5,432 nt of DNA from an uncultured Tannerella sp. (GTDB lineage Bacteria; Bacteroidota; Bacteroidia; Bacteroidales; Tannerellaceae): positions 1-5,432 of the forward strand of contig CALHPT010000242.1 of assembly GCA_938036405.1 (NCBI GenBank), written 5' to 3'. Position numbers and translations under genes: made by a program. The notes beneath the pieces are model-generated. The model searched no databases. It was given only the letters and a program-made list of their open reading frames with translations, and was not told the DNA's origin. Positions 1 through 5,432 of the stretch are shown piece after piece. Numbering within the stretch: the stretch's first letter is position 1; each line of letters begins with the position of its first letter.

Positions 1-1886
1 GCACGCTGACCCGCATGGCGCGCGGCGGCGAGTCGGGCAGCCGCATTGGGCAGGAGGTAAGCGTAGCTGTTTGACTGGAGGAACAAGAGTCGCATGCGCT
101 CGAGGATCTTGTTGTCGATATCGCCAGCTTCCTCACCGAAGTAGGCATGAACGATACCACCTACGCGGTGGCAATAGACAACGTGGTGTCGGTAATCCAC
201 CTCTTCCACCTCCCAGACGTGTCCGGCGATGGCGATCTTGCTCATCACGGGCGGCGGCTTGACGATGGTGCCAAGCTCTTCGGAGTCGCACCGCACGGTG
301 TACTCCTCGTTTTCCCGGAAGACGGCGTAGAACTTGAAATCGTTGACGACACGCTCGCCGGCCAATCCGATGATCAACCCGCCGCGGTCGGTGCGCTGGA
401 TGTGATCGATCTCGAGGAGGTGAAGCAGCAGAGCGCGGTAATCGTCTTGCGAGATGAGGCTGAAGGGCGGGAGCGTGAGGACGCGCGAGGCCAGCTCAGG
501 GGGCTTCATCTCGCCGCCAGCGGCCAGCGTGGCCATCGTCTGGTGGTAGAGTAGGCTGTAGGGTAACCGCCCTTTGCGCGGCGCCTCGACCCAGCGCTCC
601 TCCATGTAGAGCTGCACAAGCGCGATGCCTTGCAACAGTTTCCAGGGGATCGTCTCGGGGAGCAGAGCACGCGGCTCGGTGTGCTCCTCCCGCATGACAA
701 ACCACATCTCGGCCGGTGCGCCTCGTCGACCGGTGCGCCCCATGCGCTGGAGGAAGGAGGAGACGGTGGCGGGTGCATCGATCTGGAACGCGCGCTCGAG
801 GCGACCGATGTCGATCCCCAGCTCAAGCGTGGATGTGGTGCAGACGGCCAGTGCCGCCTCCGATTGCCTCATGCGCTCTTCGGCCTGACGGCGGTACGAT
901 ACGGAGAGGTTGCCGTGGTGGATAAGGAAGCGGTCGGGTTCGTGGCACGCCTCGCAGTAGCGGCGAAGCGTAGCCGTGACTGTCTCGCACTCCTCACGAG
1001 AGTTGGAGAAGATGAGGCATTTACGGCCACGCGTATGCTCGAAGATGTAGCCCAGACCAGGGTCAGCCGTCGCGGGTGCTGTGTCCGTGGGTGGCTCGTC
1101 GGCGGGGAGTACGTTGTCCGATGTTTTTACAGAGGACACCGGGACGACGTCAGCCGTTTGCTGAGCGGCATCCGCTGCCTGAGGACCGTTATTATAGAAG
1201 TGCTGCATGGAGATCCGCCACTTCATCGGGGTGCTCTGTATGCGGGGAATGACGGTGCTCCGCTTCGTGCCTGCGGCGAGAAACTGGCCGACGGTTTCAG
1301 GGTCTCCCACGGTGGCCGAGAGTCCGATGCGCCGAGGATTGACACCGGCAGCACGTGCCAGTCGCTCGATGAGACACATAGCCTGCCCGCCGCGATCGCC
1401 ACGCAGGAAGGCGTGGATCTCGTCGATGACAATGAAGCGTAGGTCTCCGAAGAGTGCAGCCACTTGGGTTTGACGGTTGAGGAGCATAGCCTCGAGCGAC
1501 TCGGGCGTGATCTGTAGGATGCCCGACGGGCGACGCATGAGACGTTTTTTCTCGCGCGGTGAGACATCGCCATGCCAGTGCCAAACAGGGATGTCGCACT
1601 CGGCACAGACGTCGTTAAGGCGCAAGAACTGGTCGTTGATGAGTGCCTTCAGCGGGGCGATGTAGAGGCAACCAATGGAGGTGGGCGGCTGCTCCTGCAT
1701 CAGCGTGATGATGGGGAAGAAGGCCGCTTCCGTCTTACCCGAGGCGGTGGAGGCGCAAAGCAGCACGTGGGCATCGGTGCCGAAAATGGCGTCACCGGCG
1801 GCTGCCTGCACGGCGCGGAGTGTGTCCCATCCGCTGCGATAGATGTAGTCACGAATGGCGGGGGAATAGCGAGCGTAAACGTCCAT
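1..1886 (-). CDS. sngC: Lhr-like SF2 DEAD/DEAH-box helicase, Shango SngC (3' end outside window)
   Basis: Predicted ATP-dependent DNA helicase or translocase, the likely motor of the system. There are 628 complete codons and no stop before the left edge. An aromatic/Q-like region GWDTLRAVQ lies at residues 19-27, Walker A as STASGKTE (46-53), motif Ia APLKAL (77-82), TPES (127-130), motif II DEIH (155-158) and motif III SAT (190-192). RecA2 carries LIFSNSR (291-297), motif V around TLELGIDIG (353-361) and motif VI QRMGRTGRRG (380-389). A winged-helix-like part and an Lhr-type segment follow, with FYAVFRENEEYTV at 519-531 and IAGHVWEVEEVD at 553-564. This resembles BrxHI of type 2 BREX. Residues 235-279 form a linker rich in Ala, Pro, Thr and Asp. 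The start chosen is the first in-frame ATG, 23 bases after the sngB stop; the frame is open further upstream but has no ATG there before it runs into sngB. No Shine-Dalgarno is evident. Confidence 0.88.
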   Translation of the reverse strand, partial: MDVYARYSPAIRDYIYRSGWDTLRAVQAAAGDAIFGTDAHVLLCASTASGKTEAAFFPIITLMQEQPPTSIGCLYIAPLKALINDQFLRLNDVCAECDIPVWHWHGDVSPREKKRLMRRPSGILQITPESLEAMLLNRQTQVAALFGDLRFIVIDEIHAFLRGDRGGQAMCLIERLARAAGVNPRRIGLSATVGDPETVGQFLAAGTKRSTVIPRIQSTPMKWRISMQHFYNNGPQAADAAQQTADVVPVSSVKTSDNVLPADEPPTDTAPATADPGLGYIFEHTRGRKCLIFSNSREECETVTATLRRYCEACHEPDRFLIHHGNLSVSYRRQAEERMRQSEAALAVCTTSTLELGIDIGRLERAFQIDAPATVSSFLQRMGRTGRRGAPAEMWFVMREEHTEPRALLPETIPWKLLQGIALVQLYMEERWVEAPRKGRLPYSLLYHQTMATLAAGGEMKPPELASRVLTLPPFSLISQDDYRALLLHLLEIDHIQRTDRGGLIIGLAGERVVNDFKFYAVFRENEEYTVRCDSEELGTIVKPPPVMSKIAIAGHVWEVEEVDYRHHVVYCHRVGGIVHAYFGEEAGDIDNKILERMRLLFLQSNSYAYLLPNAAARLAAARHAGQR

Positions 1887-1909
1887 CTGATGCGGGATCT
1901 GGAGGGAGG

Positions 1910-3250
1910 TTAAAGGGTAAACTCGGCGTATTCGGCATCGACGTCTCTTTCCTCCAGTTCGGGCTTAGCGTAGTTGAACGTCTCGGATTGCAGAAGGTCG
2001 GCCAGCGTCAGGTGTGCGTGCGTGTAAAGGAGGTCGAGCAGCTCGATGAAGTCACGAATCACTTCGCGGGGTGTGATATGCGTGTCGGCGCCGATGCGTG
2101 CATACTCGGTGCGGATGAAGGCCACGAGATCGTCGTCCGTAAGCCGCAGCTCGTATTCGTATAGTCCGGCATGGATAAGGGCGATCTTCTCTGTGAGCAC
2201 GGTCATCTCTTCAGCCGTCAGCGGTTGCAGCTTGATGACGGGGGCGAGGAGATCAGACATGCCTTGCTCGCGGGTGAACTTACCCTCTTGCAGGCGAGAT
2301 CGTAGGGCCTCGTAGCTGTACAGGCCGCGACGCGGATCGGCAATGCTTTGCGGCGTACCACTCATGAGCGTGCCGATGTATCGCGCTTTGCCTTGCAGGG
2401 CGTCGTTGTACATGGCCAGCAGTTTCTCGTAGTTGTATTGGCGGGCTATGCTGTTGGGGATCTTATAGAGGTTCACCAGCTCGTCAACGAGGACGATCAG
2501 GCCGCTGTATCCGGCGTTGTGAAAGAAGAAGGCAAAGAGCTTGAGGTAGTCGTACCAGTTGTCGTCCGTGATGGCCACGTTCACACCCAGATCGGCGCGT
2601 GCCTCGGTCTTGTTGGCGTATTCGCCGCGGAACCAGTTGAGCACCTTTCCCTTCAGCTCGTCGTCGCCCTCAGCAAAGGCGCGATAGTAGAGGGTGAGCA
2701 GTCGGGCAAAGTCGAAGCCGTGGACGAGGTCGTGCATCGTGCGGACCACGGCGAAGATCTGTTGCTCCACGCGCGCCGAAAACTCCGGGCTGTCCGTACT
2801 GCAATCGGCCGACTCAGCCGTCTGTATCTGCACGGCGCTGATCCACCGGTCGAGTACATTGGCCAATGCACCGCCTTCGGGTTGCGTCTTTACGCTGAGG
2901 TTCTTGATCAGTTCGCGATAGGTGGCCAAGCCTTGCCCCTGGTTGCCATAGAGGCGTCGCTCGGGCGAAAGGTCTGCATCCATCACCACAAAATTTCGAT
3001 CCATCACATAGTTGCGCATCGTCTGGAGCAGGAAGGATTTGCCACTGCCATAGTTGCCTGCGATGAAGCGGAACGATGCGCCGCCTTCGCTAACGATGTC
3101 TATATCGCGGAGCAACGCTTCGATCTCTTGCCTTCGCCCCACGGTAATATAGGGCAGTCCCACACGAGGCACCACGCCTCCTTTGAGTGAGTTCACAACC
3201 GTCTGCGCTATGCGCCGCGGAATCTTCGTCGGTTTGTTATCCATATTCAT
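1910..3250 (-). CDS. sngB: BrxC/BrxD-like (DUF2791) P-loop ATPase, Shango SngB
   Basis: Complete 446-residue ATPase. The N-terminal segment (about 11-50) has the form usual in this family, with RRIAQTVVNSLKGGVVP leading to a GRRQEIEALL helix at 38-47. Walker A is GNYGSGKS (65-72). Walker B is LIVLVDEL (251-258), with D256 as the magnesium ligand and E257 as the catalytic glutamate. A conserved-looking LMSGTPQ lies at 295-301 and Arg residues sit in ALRSRL (315-320), possible sensor or finger residues. The C-terminal helical part contains TPREVIRDFIELLD (393-406). The family includes BrxD of type 2 BREX, which is encoded beside the helicase BrxHI; the same ATPase-helicase pairing is seen here with sngC. 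SngB probably couples ATP hydrolysis to loading or control of the helicase; that is inference. ATGs at 3250 and 3244 are both possible starts and differ by two residues. No Shine-Dalgarno is seen. Confidence 0.88.
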   Translation of the reverse strand: MNMDNKPTKIPRRIAQTVVNSLKGGVVPRVGLPYITVGRRQEIEALLRDIDIVSEGGASFRFIAGNYGSGKSFLLQTMRNYVMDRNFVVMDADLSPERRLYGNQGQGLATYRELIKNLSVKTQPEGGALANVLDRWISAVQIQTAESADCSTDSPEFSARVEQQIFAVVRTMHDLVHGFDFARLLTLYYRAFAEGDDELKGKVLNWFRGEYANKTEARADLGVNVAITDDNWYDYLKLFAFFFHNAGYSGLIVLVDELVNLYKIPNSIARQYNYEKLLAMYNDALQGKARYIGTLMSGTPQSIADPRRGLYSYEALRSRLQEGKFTREQGMSDLLAPVIKLQPLTAEEMTVLTEKIALIHAGLYEYELRLTDDDLVAFIRTEYARIGADTHITPREVIRDFIELLDLLYTHAHLTLADLLQSETFNYAKPELEERDVDAEYAEFTL

Positions 3251-3254
3251 GCAA

Positions 3255-3300
3255 GTAGTTAGAGGTAGTTAGAAATAGAAGTAGTCAGAGAGTAGTTTGA
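3255..3300. repeat. Four-copy imperfect direct repeat (GTAGTTAGA-like) upstream of sngB
   Basis: On the plus strand, GTAGTTAGA occurs exactly at 3255-3263 and 3265-3273, then as GTAGTCAGA at 3281-3289 and GTAGTTTGA at 3292-3300, with a degenerate ATAGAA between copies two and three. On the coding strand this reads as repeated CTAACTAC or CTGACTAC in the untranslated leader just before the sngB start. The array begins 5 bases from the ATG. It could bind a regulator, keep the ribosome-binding region unstructured, or be a slippage-prone repeat. The repeats are directly visible; a function is not. Confidence 0.6.
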
Positions 3301-3305
3301 AGTGT

Positions 3306-3346
3306 GGTAGGGGCCCGTCGCCTCTGAGCGTGGCGCATGTCCTACC
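3306..3346 (-). other. Possible RNA hairpin in the sngA-sngB gap
   Basis: GGTAGG at 3306-3311 can pair with CCTACC at 3341-3346. Inside this, CGCC at 3319-3322 can pair with GGCG at 3332-3335, closing a 9-base loop. An alternative register pairs GTAGGG (3307-3312) with CCCTAC (3345-3350). On the transcribed strand no U-run follows the structure, so it does not look like a classical intrinsic terminator. It could modulate read-through, RNA processing or the relative expression of sngB. An AT-rich stretch (3351-3365) lies just upstream, but it has no good TAnnTTTG box, so an internal promoter is not supported. Confidence 0.35.
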
Positions 3347-3382
3347 CTACACCATATATAAAATAGGTAAGAAGGGGGGCTG

Positions 3383-4999
3383 TCATATCCTACGAACTAA
3401 ATCGTCCAGATAATCGTCGATCACCTCCGGCCCGTTGCCGCGGTCGGCGATGACGACGTCCTGCACCTCCTCCATCATTTTCTCGTTGATCGCGTCCGTC
3501 ATTACGCCAATGGGCACACGGATGTCACGCAGAAATCGGCTCCAGTCTCCCCCTTCGATCAGCAAGTGCAGGAAGCGCCGCTCCTGATTGGTGAAGGCCG
3601 TGGCCGCTATGGTTTGGGGTTCGATCGGCACCTTGGGCGGCGGTGCAGACACCGGTGGTGGTGAGGCTTGGGGCACCGTCGGACGGGTCACATCCGCACG
3701 ATCGTCGTCCGTTAGTAGCGCCTCACGAACCACATCGGCATCGTTACGTATGCGCTCCAGGCGGGAGCGGTCCACCTTCACGGCATCAAGCTTAGCCTGC
3801 CGCTCCGCCTCTTGTTGCTCGGCCCAATAGCCGGCGATCTCGCTCTCGATCAAGCCTTCCAGCGTCCGATCGTTCATGCGCTTCGTGAGCTTACCCTCGC
3901 CCTTCATGCCGATCCGCAGCTGCCGATCCATCTCTTGCATCAGCCCCCCGAGTGCCTCGCCCCGACGCTCGTCATCGATCACGTTGCAATACGCCTCCTT
4001 CGTCCAAGCCCCCTTGATGCAGGTGAAATAACGGTCGTCCGTGAACGGATAATACCGCTTGCGATAAGGGTACCGGCGATAGAAGACGGCCGAGTAAAAC
4101 ATCGGCCGGGACACCTGTCTTAGCTCGCCCAAAAAAAGCCTGCTGATCGACTCCCCGTAACGCTTTTCGAGGATCGGCTTCGCCGCCCGTATGATCCGCC
4201 CCCCGATCGTCGCCACCAGTTCCGTATGCCGTCTGTAGAGGCGCGACTCCAAAATGCGATAGGCCGAAAGCGGCGCGATGGCATCGAAAAGCTCCACGTC
4301 GTCCTCCTCGTCCATATCGTCGAGCACACCCGCGGCCACATCCTCAGCTTGCTCCTCGGCAAAATACGTCTCGGCCATGTCGATCAACCCGTAAAATGCG
4401 ACGTAGTCCTTCATCCACTCCTTCATGTTCCGCTGCAATTTCGAGTCCATCGGGCCGTAACTGTCGCGGATCTGTTCGAGCTTCTTCAGCCCTTCCTCGG
4501 GCAGCCATGAGCCGACCTGCATCAGCAGCTCGTAGACGTACACATAGACGTACGGCAGTGAAATCTCGCGTGGAAATTCGCCGCGGCGCCAGCCCGCTCG
4601 AAGCGTGAAATAGCTGCGTAGCTGCGCTAGGTTCATATCTTGGTAAACGGGCGTGTAAGCAAAGAAGGGCGCGATACTCGACACGCTGTCCTCGCAATCG
4701 GAGGCGTAGAGCGCCTGGCTATAGAAGTCACGGTTGCGCGTCGGCGACCACTGTGTCCGCCGGCAGATCCTCCACAGTTCAAGAATCTTTTCCGGCGCAC
4801 GATTCACATCCTCCAGACTGGGCATTTCAAGCCCCGGAGTCCACGGATTACTTCCCCACATCCGCCTCAGCTCCTGCTGCACCTCCTCCAAAATCGCAGC
4901 TCGCTTCTTCGATTCCTCGTCGATCGGCGCATTTTCCGCCACTGCTTCACGCGGTATCGGCGTATCCGTGTAATAATTTCCGTCTGAATATTCGTCCAT
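3383..4999 (-). CDS. sngA: TerB_N/TerB_C domain protein, Shango SngA
   Basis: Complete 538-residue protein, first gene of the operon. The N-terminal half carries a TerB_N-like signature: YFTLRAGWRRGEFP at 130-143, followed by LPYVYVYVYELL at 148-159. The C-terminal part fits TerB_C: VDRSRLERIRNDADVVREALL lies at 409-429, a Pro-rich linker at about 438-463, and then a compact end with FTNQERRFLHLLIEGG (469-484) and DYLDDLVRRI (529-538). Between them are an acidic cluster at 214-240 and a Tyr/Arg-rich stretch at 301-325. TerB-type domains are linked to metal sensing and to membrane- or DNA-associated stress complexes. No signal peptide or membrane segment is visible, so it should be cytoplasmic. 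Its role as sensor or scaffold for SngB and SngC is inferred. The start at 4999 is preferred because it follows a promoter box with a short leader and begins the acidic N-terminus MDEYSDG. Confidence 0.85.
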   Translation of the reverse strand: MDEYSDGNYYTDTPIPREAVAENAPIDEESKKRAAILEEVQQELRRMWGSNPWTPGLEMPSLEDVNRAPEKILELWRICRRTQWSPTRNRDFYSQALYASDCEDSVSSIAPFFAYTPVYQDMNLAQLRSYFTLRAGWRRGEFPREISLPYVYVYVYELLMQVGSWLPEEGLKKLEQIRDSYGPMDSKLQRNMKEWMKDYVAFYGLIDMAETYFAEEQAEDVAAGVLDDMDEEDDVELFDAIAPLSAYRILESRLYRRHTELVATIGGRIIRAAKPILEKRYGESISRLFLGELRQVSRPMFYSAVFYRRYPYRKRYYPFTDDRYFTCIKGAWTKEAYCNVIDDERRGEALGGLMQEMDRQLRIGMKGEGKLTKRMNDRTLEGLIESEIAGYWAEQQEAERQAKLDAVKVDRSRLERIRNDADVVREALLTDDDRADVTRPTVPQASPPPVSAPPPKVPIEPQTIAATAFTNQERRFLHLLIEGGDWSRFLRDIRVPIGVMTDAINEKMMEEVQDVVIADRGNGPEVIDDYLDDLVRRI

Positions 5000-5025
5000 T
5001 TCTTACCCTTTCCGGATGATCGGCG

Positions 5026-5033
5026 CAAAAGTA
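5026..5033 (-). promoter_or_regulatory. Bacteroidota-type -7 promoter box for the sng operon
   Basis: The minus strand reads TACTTTTG, an exact match to the Bacteroidota -7 consensus TAnnTTTG. It ends 26 bases before the sngA ATG, which would give a leader of about 20 nt, common in this phylum. No TTG -33 element stands at the expected 19-21 base spacing; that position overlaps the end of an inverted repeat. The promoter may be weak or need an activator. Confidence 0.5.
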
Positions 5034-5055
5034 AGGTGGAAATCCCTACCCGGCG

Positions 5056-5084
5056 GAGCGTGTTGATTTTTGCATTCAACGCTC
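5056..5084. repeat. Inverted repeat upstream of the sngA promoter, possible operator
   Basis: On the plus strand GAGCGTGTTGA (5056-5066) and TCAACGCTC (5076-5084) are inverted, giving nine paired positions with a two-base bulge (TG) and a nine-base loop. The right arm is uninterrupted. The left edge falls where the -33 element of the sngA promoter should be, so a protein bound here could control the operon. The alternative is a hairpin terminator; no suitable T-run follows it on either strand, so an operator is preferred, weakly. Confidence 0.4.
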
Positions 5085-5228
5085 GATTTCATCTGCTATT
5101 CTCTACCGTTTACTGTCTTCGTAAGGTCATCATCAGCTGATAAACGCCCTTCATATCAGCACACGGAAGCCCATCAAGGAGCACAAAAACTAGACGCATT
5201 CCTTCATGTTTCGCCCCTTTCCCCCTCC

Positions 5229-5432
5229 TTGATTGCGTATTTCAGAGAAAATGCACAGATTATGATTGCTACGGAAGCTGCGAGCGAAGGGGTGAACTTG
5301 CAGTTCTGTTCGCTGTTGATTAACTACGATTTGCCTTGGAATCCGCAACGAGTAGAGCAACGGATTGGGCGTTGTCATCGTTATGGGCAGAAATTTGACG
5401 TAGTTGTGGTGAATTTCTTGAATAAACGTAAT
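5229..5432 (+). pseudogene. 5'-truncated SNF2-type helicase, RecA2 motif V-VI fragment (continues past window)
   Basis: In the plus-strand frame with codons beginning at 5265, the translation contains motif V as IATEAASEGVNLQFC (5265-5309), then SLLINYDLPWNPQRVE and motif VI as QRIGRCHRYGQK (5358-5393), followed by FDVVVVNFLN. This is the C-terminal helicase domain of SNF2/HepA-like proteins, including the class found in DISARM and other defence islands. Similarity starts near AYFREN at about 5235. Everything expected before it (RecA1, Walker A, DEAH box and the first half of RecA2) is absent. The only in-frame ATG, at 5262, lies inside the domain and is not a credible start. GC is about 44% against roughly 57-62% in sampled operon sequence, which suggests a different origin. 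The gene is broken here or was cut when the operon arrived; its 3' end lies outside. Confidence 0.8.

Larger units (their letters stand above)
1..5033 (-). other. Shango-type anti-phage defence operon (sngA-sngB-sngC), left end outside window
   Basis: Three co-directional minus-strand genes encode, in transcription order, a TerB_N/TerB_C protein, a P-loop ATPase of the BrxC/BrxD (DUF2791) type and an Lhr-like SF2 helicase. This gene content and order is that of the Shango defence system, and was earlier noted as a TerB-linked DNA-processing module in comparative genomics of Ter systems. The only good promoter candidate lies just upstream of sngA. The gaps are 132 bases (sngA to sngB) and 23 bases (sngB to sngC), so one transcript is plausible. 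All visible catalytic motifs are intact and no frameshift is seen, so the system looks functional as far as the window shows. The 3' end of sngC, and any fourth gene, lies outside. The system call rests on recalled family features, not on a search. Confidence 0.8.
5000..5228. other. Region without a convincing gene between sngA and the helicase remnant
   Basis: Apart from the promoter box and the inverted repeat, I see no supported gene, tRNA or insertion-sequence end. A 29-codon minus-strand ORF (5199-5110, beginning MRLVFVLLDGLP) has an AAGGA directly before its ATG, with no spacing, and no recognisable relatives. A perfect 10-base palindrome ATCAGCTGAT lies at 5132-5141. The plus-strand frame of the helicase remnant stays open back to 5067, but its translation upstream of about 5229 does not look like helicase and has no start codon. 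The region probably contains a recombination junction near its right end. Confidence 0.5.

Noticed and set aside
630..1442. Long plus-strand ORF (270 codons) opposite sngC
   Set aside because: It lies antisense to helicase motifs III to VI of sngC and has no recognisable domain; it is a coding shadow.
2348..3190. Long plus-strand ORF (280 codons) opposite sngB
   Set aside because: It is fully antisense to sngB, which has clear Walker motifs. The translation shows no family features and reads as a mirror of the GC-rich coding strand.
3306..3346. Intrinsic terminator between sngA and sngB
   Set aside because: The hairpin stems are short and no U-run follows on the transcribed strand; kept only as a possible RNA structure.
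4867..5079. Minus-strand ORF overlapping the sngA start, beginning MNAKINTLRRVG
   Set aside because: It runs out of frame through the sngA 5' end, and its low-complexity Arg/Lys-rich translation is typical of a frame-shifted reading. The promoter box also lies inside it.
5132..5141. Perfect 10-base palindrome ATCAGCTGAT
   Set aside because: It is too short to mean much on its own and is not placed at a promoter or gene end that I can support.
5190..5378. Minus-strand ORF of 62 codons opposite the helicase remnant
   Set aside because: The opposite strand encodes conserved helicase motifs V and VI; this ORF is their antisense shadow.
1..5432. CRISPR array, tRNA or rRNA genes, insertion-sequence ends
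   Set aside because: No regularly spaced repeat array, tRNA-like cloverleaf, rRNA segment or transposase was found on reading both strands.

Overview
The window holds a three-gene minus-strand operon, open at its left edge. It matches the anti-phage defence system Shango: a TerB_N/TerB_C protein (sngA), a BrxC/BrxD-type P-loop ATPase (sngB) and an Lhr-like superfamily 2 helicase (sngC, incomplete). Family assignments come from motifs read by eye, not from a database search.

The host is probably a member of the Bacteroidota. The best promoter candidate, upstream of sngA, is an exact match to the Bacteroidota -7 box TAnnTTTG. No Shine-Dalgarno sequence precedes the three starts at usable spacing, and the 5' leader would be only about 20 nt. 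The operon is fairly GC-rich (about 57-62% in two sampled 60-base lines), which would suit a GC-rich Bacteroidales lineage. Genus cannot be told from this window.

Layout from right to left, in the direction of operon transcription: a 5'-truncated SNF2-type helicase fragment on the plus strand (about 5229-5432, about 44% GC); about 230 bases without a convincing gene, carrying an inverted repeat and the sngA promoter; sngA (4999-3383); a 132-base gap with four copies of a GTAGTTAGA-like direct repeat and a possible hairpin; sngB (3250-1910); a 23-base gap; and sngC from 1886 off the left edge.

The ATPase and helicase resemble the BrxD/BrxHI pair of type 2 BREX. Here that pair is joined to a TerB-domain protein, with no methylase or PglZ-like gene visible. 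The likely scheme is that SngA acts as sensor or scaffold while SngB and SngC act on foreign DNA; the mechanism is inference. The helicase remnant next to the promoter marks a recombination junction and suggests a defence island that is being reshuffled.
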